Shown here: positions 1 to 12,267 of the stretch, piece after piece
How positions within the stretch are numbered: the stretch's first letter is position 1
How the letters are laid out: each line of letters opens with the position of its first letter
Source of the DNA: Piscicola geometra
Lineage: Eukaryota; Annelida; Clitellata; Hirudinida; Piscicolidae
Direction: 5' to 3'
Assembly: GCA_943735955.1 (NCBI GenBank)
Contig: OX030957.1
Span: 7,312,757 to 7,376,756, forward strand
Length of the DNA stretch: 64,000 nucleotides
Position numbers and translations under genes: made by a program
The notes under the pieces: model-generated
The model's database searches: none
What the model was told of the DNA's origin: nothing
What the model saw: only the letters and a program-made list of their open reading frames with translations

Positions 1-442
1 CAGTTGTTTAATGAACTCGACTGCATGGATTGGAGGGTGTGGTTCAATGTTGATGCATGCCATGATAACTTAAATAAATTCATTAAACATCAATTCATTT
101 CTGTTTCCAGCTCAACTCAATATAAAATCTCGGAAAACAAAAAGTGTATTCTTTCTTTTACTATCTTGTCGACTGTATTCTAGTTCATGAAAGTATACAA
201 AGCGTTACTGAAACATTTAAATGTCGAATTAAGAAAAGAAAAATAAGGAAATAAAATAATGGAAAAGTAAATATAAGTTTAAAATAGGTTTATTGTTTGC
301 ATATTTGGAAGGTAACTAACCGTTGATTCTTTATAATTTATTCTAACTTAGCCATCAATCTTTCGATAATCTTGCATAAGATTACATTAAATTGATGTAG
401 CGTCGTACTCTTGAGCTAACCTGTCTCCCCTTGAACTTGCAG
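1..442. other. intronic sequence upstream of first recognised exon
   Basis: AT-rich sequence with no supported exon. It ends in a usable 3' splice acceptor (AG at 441-442) for the first exon of the ZC3H18-like gene, so it is probably intron. A second acceptor-like stretch (TTCTGTTTCCAG) ends near 111, but the sequence after it soon hits stop codons and I found no convincing donor. Confidence 0.5.
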
Positions 443-1106
443 TGAAGCAGCGAAGAGCAAAACTAACCCGAAGGTAATTCCTCCATCACTCGCTGACACG
501 GACTTTTCTCCGCCACACAAGGCCCTGCCCACACGACACAAGGTGCCACCCAACCTGCCTCAAGCCCTGCCAACCAAGCCTGCTGCTGCCCCTGTCGTCT
601 TCGTTGCACCGCCACCACCGGTCGTTACTCCCATCTCCCTCGCTGCTGCTGCTGCTGCTGCACCCGTCAAGGAGGCTCCCACACCACCAGTGCCCACCCC
701 GGTGGTCATGAAGGCTCCCATGCAGATCACGCTGCCCTCCAAGCCGACCAAGTCGTTGAGCAAGACGAGCCAGCTGCACAAGAGCGTCGCAGAGGCTTTC
801 AAGGACGCCGACGACGACGACGACGAACGAGGCAGGAAGAAGCCTCGTCTGAGCAAGTTCTCGCCGGAGGAGAGTCTCTATGAGGCGGGTAAGATGGGGG
901 GCACTGCAGTGATGGCGGGAGGCGTGGCCTTCAAGTCAGGCGTCGTGCATGGCAACGTCGGCTACCCAGTGCCGGTGAAGGCGCCTCACGATGCCTCGAA
1001 GAGTGTGTCCGAACTCAAACGCAAGAAGCTGCCTGATAAATTCTCCAGGTATCTAGACACGTTCGGTTTTTTAGGAATTGTCTACCCACCATCATTATCA
1101 TCACCA

Positions 1107-1153
<47 letters not shown>

Positions 1154-2796
1154 GATCGAAGGAATCGTCAGACTCGAGGTCCTCTTACTCGTCATCATCA
1201 TCAGGATCATCTGCCTCTTCCTCCTCCAAACACTCGAAACGCTATTCGCACCTGGCGAGTCCCATCAGTTCGGACAGTTCAGCCTCGCCCTCCAAGAGGA
1301 AGGCCAAGATGGGTCAGGGGGAGGGGTGGTGGGTCGTTCTTGTGGTGTGGTGTGGTGAGGGGTGGGTTGTTGTTGTTGTAGTTCATAGTGTGGTGTAGAG
1401 GTCTGGTGGCAAGTGGGGTTTGGGTGTAGATGCCTGGTGTGGAGATATTATGCTAAAAATAATCTAAAAACTTTGTCACACCGATTCAAACTTCAAGATA
1501 ATTGAAACCTATTTCACACGATCCACCTTTGGCACACACACACACACAGACCGCCTTCGACTGGTGAAGGCTTCTCAGGAGTACACAGGCTACCCCAGAC
1601 CAGGCCTCGTTTCGCCCCCTGGTGGCATGCTCCCCGAGCGCAACGGCATGAGGGAGGCTCCGTTCAGGGGAGCGAGAGGAGGCGAGCAAATGCCGGTCAG
1701 GAGGGAGTATCGGCAGGAGAGGTCGTACGAGGAGGTGCATCGAGGGCCGCCTAGGAGACCCGAGTACCACAGACCCCCTGGAGACTATCGTGGGTCTGAG
1801 GCGCTTTTCCACGATGAGATGCCAAGCAGGGGCGAAGGAGGACGCAAGCATGGTGACATGCCCCGACCTGAACGACCCGACTACCCCAGGGAGGCCAGGG
1901 ACTACCGCTCCAAAGAGGAGGACAGCAGGGCCGAGATGTACAGGTTGGTGCTCAATCGCTTCTTACAATAAAATATTCACCAAACCTCGAACGAATGCAT
2001 CAGTGACATCGACTGAATTCTCGCTAGATACGGCGATGAACGGCAGTCGAGAGGAGCGAGGAGGGGCGCGTATGGAGCGGTGAAGAGGGGCTCTAGAGGC
2101 AGATACCAGCGCGCCGAGGCAGAGTACGACAACCGCGGCAAGAGGGACTCGCCTCCCGCTGAGGCACGCAGACCTCCCCATGACTTCCCGCCCAGCAGCA
2201 GACCCCCTCATGATGCCCGCTACAACCAGACCAACCACCAACATCGTCGACCCTCCAGGGTTCGTGCTCGTTCGCTAGGGCTCGTAAAGCGTGCATTCGT
2301 TAACTTGCGTCATTCACTTATCTACTAGTTCTCAAGCGCTTCAACCCCCGCCACCACCAATGACAACTGCAACTTCTACCACCATTGAGCACACATCACA
2401 CACATGCCTCCTCAGGAACCTGTCTCGTTCAGAAAACGACCTGGCAGTCCTGCTGCTGCTGGCAAAGAATCCTTCAAGGCGCCCCCCGAAGGTGAGTGCC
2501 TTGCCAGTGCTTTCTTGATCTTTTGAGTTTTCATGTATTGACATCCTTATATTCCTATATCTATTTAGATATATTAATTATTTAAATATTCTCAATTATT
2601 CAAGAAAAACGTAATCCTCCTCAACACTGCACCACAACCACTACCACCAGAGGGAGGCAGGCCAGGCAGGGGGGCAGCAGCAGGGGTGGGGCCAGCACAC
2701 AAGCCTGCGGTGAGGCATGACCGCAGAGAGGAGTTGCTGATGCAGCTGAAGGCGGTCGAAGATGCCATCGCCAAGAAGAAGAACAAGAACTTCTGA
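443..2796 (+). CDS. ZC3H18: ZC3H18-like protein, C-terminal exons (5' part outside window)
   Basis: Six phase-compatible exons: 443-1048, 1155-1312, 1550-1943, 2028-2259, 2416-2491, 2651-2796. The product is low-complexity: a Pro/Ala-rich start, an acidic run (DADDDDDERGRKK), a Ser-rich block, an Arg/Pro/Tyr-rich RGG-like block, and a C-terminal helix ending EELLMQLKAVEDAIAKKKNK before TGA at 2794. That last helix matches the conserved C-terminal tail I recall for ZC3H18, a nuclear CCCH protein linking cap-binding complex to RNA export and exosome decay. The CCCH finger itself would lie upstream of the window and is not seen. Introns 1 and 3 end in (AC)n directly before the acceptor. The fifth exon is short and its boundaries are the least certain. 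Another RS/RGG-type RNA-binding protein is the main alternative. Confidence 0.6.
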
Positions 2797-3983
2797 GTGT
2801 TGTGCTCTTGTCAGTGTCAGTGGTCGTCGTCGTGTTGTTGTTGTTGCTGGTAGTTTCATCGGGTTTAATCGGTCGAATTGGGCCTTCAGCTAAAGTCGAT
2901 GTTAGGAAAAACTCTGAAATTGTAACACTTTTGCTAATAATATGTCCAAAATTGATGATGGTTGTGTCGTTGAATTCTTCGTCAACTGCTTCTTAAGCAG
3001 ACTTACTCTTTATTAAATACATAGAATCTCGTTCATCACCGTCACCATCATCAGCATGCAGTGCATGCTAATGTTCTGGCAGCGCTCCAGCACGCAAATT
3101 CGACACAAGACGAGTCTTATTAAGGGTCCGACCCACCATTGATTTAACCCTAGCCCCAAACCTATCCTCGGCTTACAAATGCATTGGGCCCTTCCATCCT
3201 CAACCTTCCTGACCTTGCCTCTAAAGTCTTGGTGTAGAAAGTGCCTCGGAGCGTTCTTCGCCAGGAGGCCAACCAAACTACCCTGAGGATGCCAAGTCTG
3301 AAAAGAAGGAGGAAGAAGGTATGGAGAACCCGACAAGAAGAAATAATAGGATGTTTCGCTGTACGAAAATGTCTCTCACGCCATGGGAGCCTCCTGTCAT
3401 GCAGTGACGACAGTGCCATGCCATTCAGGCCTCATTTTGCATACCCCTATCAATATGAAAAGCTCGGGTGTGAGCAGCCAATCTGCAGACTGCTCGAACA
3501 ACCAATGCTTCAACTTTACAGTAAAAAGCTAATTTGGTGATTATAAGAATTTGAGCCGTAGACACATAAGCTTAACTGAGTGACTCATACAAGGAACCAG
3601 ATTTTCTGGACTTTGCCATTAGCTTTCTGAGACTTTCAACTCCTTTCAAGCATGGTTTAGAATATTTTTAGCGACATTTTATTCTAAAAGCTACGTTAAC
3701 CTAACCAACGGGTGTGCGAGGGCAGCTTCGAAACGTTCAGCCTTTTACTGCTGAAAAGCCTCAAATGAAGTTTGTATTTGGCGAACCTGCTTTACTTAAA
3801 TAACAAGAGACGAGGATAACAAGAAGGTCGTATTCAAACATTCAAATTGAATTGGTGCGCAGTCTGAGGCTCTTCATAAATGCCGAATAAACTCCACAAC
3901 AAGCTAGATATTACAAGAAAACAATTGAAGCCAACTCAACCGCTACTGTGAACACCTGACAACAACAACTGATGGTCACAAGA
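2797..3983. other. intergenic, with one orphan exon-like stretch
   Basis: The 3' UTR of the upstream gene probably ends near an ATTAAA at about 3012. At 3240-3319 a stretch with acceptor TTGGTGTAG and donor GTATGG reads as an acidic coding-like peptide (SERSSPGGQPNYPEDAKSE) on the + strand. No partner exons were found, so it may be a remnant exon or an alternative exon of the upstream gene. Nothing else is supported. Confidence 0.35.
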
Positions 3984-5402
3984 CTTATCATATAAGTTAT
4001 CCTGAGTTATCATATAAGTTATCATATGAGTTATCATATAAGTTATCATATAAGTTATCAGATGAGTTATCATATAAGTTATCATATGAGTTATCATATA
4101 AGTTATCAGATGAGTTATCATAAAAGTTATCATAAAAGTTATCATATAAGTTATCATATAAGTTATCATATGAGTTATCATATAAGTTATCAGATGAGTT
4201 ATCATATAAGTTATCATATGAGTTATCATATGAGTTATCATATAAGTTATCATATGAGTTATCATATAAGTTATCAGATGAGTTATCATAAAAGTTATCA
4301 TATAAGTTATCATATAAGTTATCATATAAGTTATCATATGAGTTATCATATAAGTTATCAGATGAGTTATCAGATGACTTATCATATAAGTTATCATATA
4401 AGTTATCAGATGAGTTATCATAAAAGTTATCATATAAGTTATCATATAAGTTATCATATGAGTTATCATATGAGTTATCATATAAGTTATCATATAAGTT
4501 ATCAGATAAGTTATCAGATGAGTTATCATATAAGTTATCATATGAGTTATCATATAAGTTATCAGATGAGTTATCATAAAAGTTATCATATAAGTTATCA
4601 TATAAGTTATCATATGAGTTATCATATGAGTTATCATATAAGTTATCATAAAAGTTATCATATAAGTTATCATATAAGTTATCATATAAGTTATCATATG
4701 AGTTATCATATAAGTTATCAGATGAGTTATCAGATGACTTATCATATAAGTTATCATATAAGTTATCAGATGAGTTATCATAAAAGTTATCATATAAGTT
4801 ATCATATAAGTTATCAGATGAGTTATCAAATATGTTATCAGATGAGTTATCATATAAGTTATCAGATGAGTTATCATATAAGTTATCAGATGAGTTATCA
4901 TATAAGTTATCAGATGAGTTATCATATAAGTTATCATATATGTTATCATATAAGTTATCATATAAGTTATCATATAAGTTATCATATGAGTTATCATATA
5001 AGTTATCAGATGAGTTATCATATAAGTTATCAGATGAGTTATCATATAAGTTATCAGATGAGTTATCATATAAGTTATCAGATGAGTTATCATATAAGTT
5101 ATCAGATGAGTTATCATATAAGTTATCAGATGAGTTATCAGATGACTTATCATATAAGTTATCAGATGAGTTATCAGATGACTTATCATATAAGTTATCA
5201 TATAAGTTATCATATAAGTTATCATATAAGTTATCAGATGAGTTATCATATAAGTTATCAGATGAGTTATCATATAAGTTATCATATGAGTTATCATATA
5301 AGTTATCAGATGAGTTATCAGATGACTTATCATATAAGTTATCATATAAGTTATCATATAAGTTATCAGATGAGTTATCATAAAAGTTATCATATAAGTT
5401 AT
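3984..5402. repeat. 12-bp minisatellite, about 118 copies, with higher-order structure
   Basis: Tandem array of ATAAGTTATCAT and close variants (ATATGAG, GATGAG, ATAAAAG and GATGACTT forms). The blocks at 4321-4440 and 4681-4800 are identical base for base, which gives a 360-bp (30-unit) higher-order period in the middle of the array. Because the unit is a multiple of three, several frames stay open on both strands for over 400 codons. These are artefacts of the repeat, not genes. Confidence 0.95.
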
Positions 5403-5764
5403 CCACCACACTGATCCAGTGAAACAACATTACAATTTCCTATAACTCAACAAACTTAAACTGTGAGATAGACAACTTCTTGAAAGTGTGCAGTGCAATG
5501 TATTGAATGTTGTCACTGAAGGGATGAAAGAATTCCTACTTTGTACATCTTATAGCCTTGCCTACATGGCGGCACTATGTAGCTGTCCCTATTAATACTA
5601 CCATCACAAGTATCCTCATAACTTACAATAATTAAAATTAATAAAATAGTTTAATAACTGAAAAATATAATTATTACACCATTATAATCTCCATCAAGAT
5701 TATAAGCAACGATGAACAGTAATCACAATCATGATGAGAATGATGCAACAGCAGCAGCTGCACG

Positions 5765-5805
<41 letters not shown>

Positions 5806-5829
5806 GGTGGTGTGAGCGACAACAGAGGC
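5403..5829. other. 3' flank of CTR1 gene with CAT microsatellite
   Basis: AT-rich sequence downstream (minus-strand sense) of the copper transporter stop codon. A (CAT)n/(ATC)n run lies at about 5768-5806. No gene seen. Confidence 0.6.
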
Positions 5830-8800
5830 CTAGTGGCAGTGGTCGCTGATGACGAACTCGGAGGCAGGCACGCAGCCAGGACACTTGTGGCGTCTCCACG
5901 AGAACAAGAAGTAGCCTGAGAGTAAGCGTTGTCGTCGTTGTTAGTTAGTTAATAGTAGTTGCTAGTTTATTTGAATTCTTGCTTTTTTTAATTCTAATAA
6001 TGACGTGCATCCTTATAGTGGCGAATAACCCTAAACGGCAAACTTCCATTTGCGTCTATGGGCCACCAGGGCATCGGTCGCACTCGAGACTAGCACCATT
6101 TACCGTTTATTGAACCGATGGTCGTTAAACACCCTACCACCCGATGAGATTCTCGCTGTATTGTCGCACCAAGCAAGAAAAGAGCTCACCAGACTGTGAA
6201 TAATCACACCCTTTCGGAAACCACCTTTGCAGAAAATTACCTTCAACACTAACACCACAACATTAAAAAGAACACACAGTCAACCAAACAAAAAAGCACA
6301 CCAAAATTTACACAAAAAAGCACACAAAAAAGCACACAAAAAAGCACACAAAACAACCACACAAACAACCACACAAAAAAGCACATAAACAACCACACAA
6401 ACAACCACAACATAGAAACAACACACAGTCACCACCATGCACACGAACAAGCACACAAACAACCACAACATAGAAACAACACACAGTCACCACCAAGCAC
6501 ACGAACAAGCACACGAAGGCACCTAGCGTGGCGCCCACAACGACAGAGGCACACGGCCACACGTTGTACGTCATGAAGATGAGCATGATAAAGTAGCTGA
6601 GGAGGATCTGAGCGCCGTGCAGAAGACTCTGCAGCAGGTGAGACTTGCTCCACATCGACTGTCTGTCGTCGTGGTCGGTGGTTGTTGGTGGGAGTGTTGT
6701 TGTTTTTGTGGTTTTTGGTGTTGTTGGTTGTGGTTTTTTGTGGTGGTGATGTTGTAGTTGTGGTAGTGATGGTGTTGTAGTTGTTGTAGTGATGGTGTGG
6801 TAGTTGTTGTGGTGGTGATGTTGTAGTTGTTGTGGTGATGGTGTTGTAGTTGTTGTAGTGATGGTGTGGTAGTTGTTGTGGTGGTGGTGTATTTGTGGTG
6901 ATGTTGTTGTTGTTGATGGTGTTGTGTAGTTGTGCGTAAAAGAATTCTATGTGGTGAAACAAGTGAGTTGTCGTTTTAGTGAGGAATTGAGTTGTTCTTG
7001 GTAGTGATATTAAATCACATATGAATATGATTGATTCGGTAAATATTATACAAACACGTCTAAACACACACCCTTCGTATCATGCAAGTGATATGAAAGC
7101 AATAACACACCCACACACAAATACACATACACACACTCAAACAAACACACACACCCACTCACACACACACTTAAACAAACACACACATCCACGCACACAC
7201 ACACACACACACTTCAAGGTCTTCTTGATAGTAGTGCGGATGAAGGGTTCCTTCTTGGAGCAGCAGTTGCCATCTGCAGTGGCGTCGTTGAAGCTACTCG
7301 TGGCGACTGTCGCAATCTGTGGTGGTGGTGCTGATGATGATGATGATACAATGGCGTGTGGTGGTGGTGGTGCTGATGATGATGATGATACAATGGCGTG
7401 TGGTGGTGGTGGTGTTGTTGATGATGATGATACAATGGCGTGTGGTGGTGGTGGTGTTGATGATACAATGGCAAACTATGGTGGTGCTCATGATGATTAT
7501 ACAATGGCGTGTGGTGGTGGTGTTGATGATGATACATTGGCAATCTATGGTGGTGTTGATGATGATGAGACTTAGTTATGTTCCTAAGCAGACATGGCGA
7601 AGCAGGTGTTGAGGGCTTGGAGGCGCTGATGAATTGATTGGAGTGAGGGAGCGATCTATTTGAGGACAGGCTGTTCCTTTCAGTGAACGAGTGCAGCGGC
7701 TCGATGAATGGATGGGCGTTTGCTGTCGAATGTCGCCCAACCAGGAAGGAAAAATACGATTATGCCAATGAGAAGCTGAGCATGAATGAAAGGAAGCAAT
7801 AATAGAAACATCTACGCCACATGATGCATGCCCTCAACATGGGTAGACAAAGACGAAGTCAAAGACACAGAGAAGGATGGTGGACAAGGGCGACTGACCT
7901 GCGGCGGACCACACATGCCGGCCTCGCAGCAGCCGTTCCTGAGCAGGAGCTTCTCTCGCAAAGTCTTGAGGCCCTCGTACAAGATGCCCATGATGACGAT
8001 CGCCATGCAGGAAAGCAGCATCGCTGTCGTGTGGTGGTGGTGGTGGTACGTGTGTACTTTTATGTGGTTTGGTGTTGTTGGTGTGGTGGTGTTGTTGGTG
8101 TGGTGGTGTTGTTGGTGTGGTGGTGTTGTTGGTGTGGTGGTGTTGTTGGTGTGGTGGTGTTGGTAGTGTGGTGGTGTTGCTGGTGTGGTGGTGTTGGTAG
8201 TGTGGTGGTGTTGACACTGTGTTTGTGATCGAGTGGTTTTTTGTGTTTTGCGGTGGAGTGGTGTGGGGTGGAAGTGTTATGTAGTCCGGCAGTGATGGAA
8301 TGGAATAGTGCAGTTCTTTGGTATGGTGATGCGATGATGGTTTGAGGATGTATTGATGTAATTAAAAAGATGTAATGTTGGCGGTTAGGTGTAGTGATGG
8401 TGATGTGTTGGAATGGAAGTGTGGTAGTTGCATGACAAGAAGCATAGTGGCATGATGCAGTGGTGATGTGATGGTGGAGGATGGAAGTGATAGACACAAT
8501 GATAGAAAGAGAGATAGAAAGAGAGATAGAAAGAGAGATAGAAAGAGAGATAGAAAGAGAGATAGAAAGAGAGATAGAAAGAGAGATAGAAAGAGAGATA
8601 GAGAGATAGAAAGAGAGATAGAAAGAGAGATAGAAAGAGAGATAGAAAGAGAGATAGAAAGAGAGATAGAAATAGAGATAGAAAGAAAGATAGAAAGAGA
8701 GATAGAAAGAGAGATAGAAAGAGAGATAGAAAGAGAGATAGAAAGAGAGATAGAAAGAGAGATAGAAAGAGAGATAGAAAGAGAGATAGAAAGAGGGATA

Positions 8801-9296
8801 GAAAGAGAGATAGAAAGAGAGATAGAAAGAGAGATAGAAAGAGAGATAGAAAGAGAGATAGAAAGAGAGATAGAAAGAGAGATAGAAAGAGAGATAGAAA
8901 GAGAGATAGAAAGAGAGATAGTAAGAGAGATAGAAAGAGAGATAGAAAGAGAGATAGAAAGAGAGATAGAAAGAGAGATAGAAAGAGAGATAGAAAGAGA
9001 GATAGAAAGAGAGATAGAAAGAGAGATAGAAAGAGAGATAGAAAGAGAGATAGAAAGAGAGATAGAAAGAGAGATAGAAAGAGAGATAGAAAGAGAGATA
9101 GAAAGAGAGATAGATACAGTGATGGACACAATGATAGATACAGTGATAGACAGCGTGGCAATGTTGCACAGATCGATTGCCTTCACCTCGGCAATTCACT
9201 GAACAATCAATCATTCTAATGCCTCTCTCAAGTGCAAGCAATTGAAGGAAACTTCAGCACAGAAAAGACGAGGAGGAGGAGGAAGAGGAGGAGGAG

Positions 9297-9361
<65 letters not shown>

Positions 9362-9636
9362 TGAGTATTAAACAGAATCCATACAAAATATTCATTGAGA
9401 ATCTTCAAATATGTCCTTTAAATGTTTATTTTGAATGCTGCATAGAATAAAACTGATATATTTAAAATTCAATTTAACTACTTATATATGCATACAAAGA
9501 GATATATTAGGATCTCAAGATTTTATTATGAAAAATAAATGTAATTACAAATGTGTTTTACAAGAGACATATTTCAAGACAAATTTTTTTTTCATGTACA
9601 TACAATTTATAGAAACAAATTACACAAAACAGAGAC

Positions 9637-9723
<87 letters not shown>

Positions 9724-10586
9724 GTGGTGATGATGATGATGATGACGATGATAATATGATGATGACGACGACGTTGATGATTATGATGGTTATGATGATA
9801 CGGATGAGAATAATTGTAATCGGCAGTGGTTTAAGAAATTTTCTTTAATTAAATGAATTGCATTCAGGAATGCATTCAGAAGCGCATTGGAGCATGAATG
9901 GCCGACGTACTCAAGACAGAGTTGGTCTGCCAGAAGGAGAAGAGGATGGTGGACTCACTGCTGCAGTGGAAGAACATCATCTGACCACGGGAGATGCAGC
10001 AGCAATCAGTATTAAAACTAACTAACCAATTAATAACACCAATTAGCAATTATTATTATTATATATTGATTACATGTAATTAATGTTAAATTATTTAATT
10101 TTATGAATTAATGACCATCCCATCAAACTGCTCATTAGAGCACTAATTAGCTGGCTGATGCATGCTTAATCAATTGCGTCTACCAAATTAGATTGAGATA
10201 CTTTGTTTTTAGACTATAATACTATGTTAAAAGCACTCAAGGGAACGAGCACATAACTTACACTCAAACAAAATCAAAAGAAAGAATACAAAACTGACAT
10301 GCCCTTGATGGTCTGAATGGTCGCCGTGGCCCGAATGCATGGAACCATGGTCCATGGAAGAATGGTCTATTGATGAATGATCCATTGGACCATGGTCCAT
10401 GGAGGAATGGTCTATTGATGAATGATCCGTTGAACCATGGTCCATGAAAGAATGGTTAATTGAATGGATGGAATGAGGATCATTGAAACCTGAGACATTC
10501 ATTGGAGTGGAGTTGCTGCCATGGGAGGCGTGCTGTGTGTGGAAGAGGATGTGAGTCAAGATCGTGAGTGCAGTAGGTGCTTTCAT
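5830..10586 (-). CDS. SLC31A1: high-affinity copper transporter, CTR1 family
   Basis: Six exons, minus strand: 10299-10586, 9911-9980, 7899-8023, 7213-7316, 6523-6662, 5830-5915; 270 aa. The product imports Cu(I) across the plasma membrane as a trimer. Residues 1-96 are a His/Met-rich extracellular tail with repeated MDHG/IDHSS units (copper-scavenging). Then comes MMFFHCSSESTILFSFW leading into TM1, and the cytosolic entry ILYEGLKTLRE. TM2 carries the essential MxxxM (MLIFM) and TM3 the GxxxG (GATLG). The protein ends in HCH, the classic cytosolic copper-delivery motif. All exon phases join. A hydrophobic N-terminus (ALTILTHILF) could act as a signal peptide. All introns but the first and last hold repeats next to splice sites. 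Every diagnostic element of the family is present, so I regard it as a functional gene. Confidence 0.95.
6280..6515. repeat. A/C-rich imperfect repeat in last CTR1 intron
   Basis: Imperfect copies of AAAAAAGCACACA and ACAACCACACAA, followed by a duplicated block (ACAACATAGAAACAACACACAGTCACC) at about 6407-6494. The array lies in the last intron of the copper transporter gene, directly against the donor of the exon at 6523. Confidence 0.8.
6690..6925. repeat. G/T-rich minisatellite next to CTR1 acceptor
   Basis: Imperfect units of GTGGTGATGTTGTAGTT. On the transcribed (minus) strand it reads as a CACCAC/CAACTAC tract that runs up to the 3' splice site of the exon at 6523-6662. Confidence 0.8.
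7317..7572. repeat. GGTGGTGGTG / GATGATGAT minisatellite
   Basis: About six degenerate units combining (GGT)n, (GAT)n and ACAATGGC. It starts immediately at the acceptor of CTR1 exon 4 (7213-7316), so in the transcript the intron ends in an A/C-rich tract before the AG. Confidence 0.85.
8055..8215. repeat. 18-bp G/T minisatellite
   Basis: Tandem GGTGTTGTTGGTGTGGT-type units lying just beyond the acceptor of CTR1 exon 3 (7899-8023). Read on the transcribed strand it is (CACCAACAACACCACCA)n. Confidence 0.85.
8503..9116. repeat. 10-bp minisatellite (GATAGAAAGA)n
   Basis: About 61 near-perfect decamers inside CTR1 intron 2, with a few point variants (for example at about 8600, 8672 and 8922). 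Open in several frames, but not coding. Confidence 0.95.
9268..9362. repeat. GGA/GAA purine repeat
   Basis: Polypurine (GGAGGAGGAAGA)n tract in CTR1 intron 2, directly after the decamer array and its flank. Confidence 0.9.
9637..9760. repeat. (GAT)n microsatellite
   Basis: About 29 perfect GAT triplets, then a decayed tail with GGT and GAC variants. It lies in CTR1 intron 2. Confidence 0.95.
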
Positions 10587-11349
10587 GCTTATTGTGTGTG
10601 TTTCTGTGACTTTAGACTCATACTTTATTAGGCTTTGAGAGAAATTAGACCTCTATATGCTTCTAATTATAAAGACAATTATATAATTTATTCTAAACTT
10701 TCAATATAATTAATTGGAACATTTATAATGCCTATTTTCAGCCATGAAATTTCAACAATATGATCAATTTGTGAATCAAAATAGCTTATAAAAAAATATT
10801 GACACTGCTTATAAGATTGTTAGTCAGCCTCTGGATGATGCATAACATTTTAATCATTAAACAATTCTCAAAATAAAAACAAGATGTTGATTAAACACCA
10901 AATAACTTACATGAGCATGTTCATCAACCATCTTCAGTGTGATGAAAGACAAAACGTCTTTAAAAATACTCTTTTTATTTCTTATTTCTAGGATCTAGAT
11001 TCTAGAAGCTAGGAAGTATTGCTACTTCAAGACACCAGATGTTGTTTAACTTTTAAGCATAAATTTGATCAAACCACTTTTTATAGCAAAATGAATCGAT
11101 AAATCGATAAAGTTTTTATAGCTCAAAAAAAATTTTTGTTTCAAAAACAATTTAGAAGGTCGCAGACGCGCACATGAAATGTTTAGAAAGTTCGTGTTTA
11201 AACCCCCATAGAGAGGGTAGCGCTTCATTATCAAGGTAATGCCAATTTTTCATATACACACATTAACGAAAATATAAATTAATTTAATACCAAAAAAATA
11301 TGTGAAAGACAAAATAAAGAGTTCAAATTTATAACCAGTGAATTAACTC
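10587..11349. other. upstream region of CTR1, no gene seen
   Basis: AT-rich flank upstream of the copper transporter start codon. I see no coding exon or repeat that stands out. It probably includes the promoter and 5' UTR of the transporter. Confidence 0.5.
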
Positions 11350-11742
11350 TGGCTTTCACTAAATTTTAGTGAACAAAAGACTGCACCAGTGGAAGAAGCA
11401 GACGTGGTGGTGGAATGAGTTTGTCGAAAGTGCTAGTGGAAAAGTGCAGATGCTTCAACGCATGGAAAGATGGTGGCAGTCATACCGAAAACACCGCTGC
11501 GAGATGCGCTTGCAAACAAGCTGTTCATATTGCCGCAAATGAGTGCCGCAAAGAACAAAGATCTCAGTGTCATCGATCAGAAAACAGAAGACTCAATTAA
11601 TTTTTTCAACGCAATGATCTGTTCTATGTGCCACATCAAATCAAAAGATCTCATCAATTCAACACACCTCCAACAACGCCAGAATATTGCATGGTTAAGA
11701 CAGTTTAGACTGGCACCACTCTGGGAACAAGAAATTCTTTAG
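11350..11742 (+). other. possible exon or short gene, unrecognised
   Basis: A GC-richer island in AT-rich surroundings. An acceptor-like TTTCACTAAATTTTAG precedes 11367. Two frames look coding: a short acidic one (KTAPVEEADVVVE, ending at about 11417) and a 90-residue frame from ATG 11470 to the TAG at 11740, containing KTPLRDALANKLF and near its end FRLAPLWEQEIL. I could not join them with one intron of plausible size and do not recognise either. It may be a decayed gene or retrocopy. Confidence 0.3.
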
Positions 11743-12267
11743 AATTACTTGGACTGAATCAAATAAACCAGAATAAAAGGTGCAATTTGTTCAAGTAAAT
11801 ATAATTTAAAATTCAACTCAGCAATGACATAAAATATATAAACTAAATAAATAAGCTGTTTTCAAAAAACAAATGTTGCCATTGCACGGTGAGCCACTTT
11901 GAAATCCAATACTGCACAGGGTTAATCTAATATAATACAATTAAATACTATTGCAAATGTATTTTAAAAAGATGTTAAGACCACTAACAAGAAAGTATTA
12001 CTTAAACCCTATAACTAAGAATATTCGGAAATATGGCATCAATTATTTTTTAGGATTAACAAGCAAAATAAAGCAAAACAAAAAAGTCGATTTGAATGCA
12101 TGTGAATATCATATCAGGAATGGTTCGATAGATGAAAACCCAGCTACGAGATTAAAGTGGCATGGCGCATCACACCTATATCAGCATGATACTGATACTT
12201 TGATTTTAATTCTTAAATTCATCACATGTTTCTCAACAACAACTACAGCTTCGCAGGTACAACACCC
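11743..12267. other. intergenic, no gene seen
   Basis: AT-rich sequence between the unrecognised island and the stop codon of the MEAK7-like gene. An open frame near 11951 has composition typical of noise. Confidence 0.5.

Noticed and set aside
3936..5430. Long open frames of over 450 codons on both strands
   Set aside because: They are translations of the 12-bp minisatellite, open in several frames at once because the unit is a multiple of three and lacks stops in those frames.
8060..9241. 393-codon minus-strand frame and its companions
   Set aside because: They read through the (GATAGAAAGA)n and G/T arrays within a CTR1 intron. Pure repeat translation with no start context or homology.
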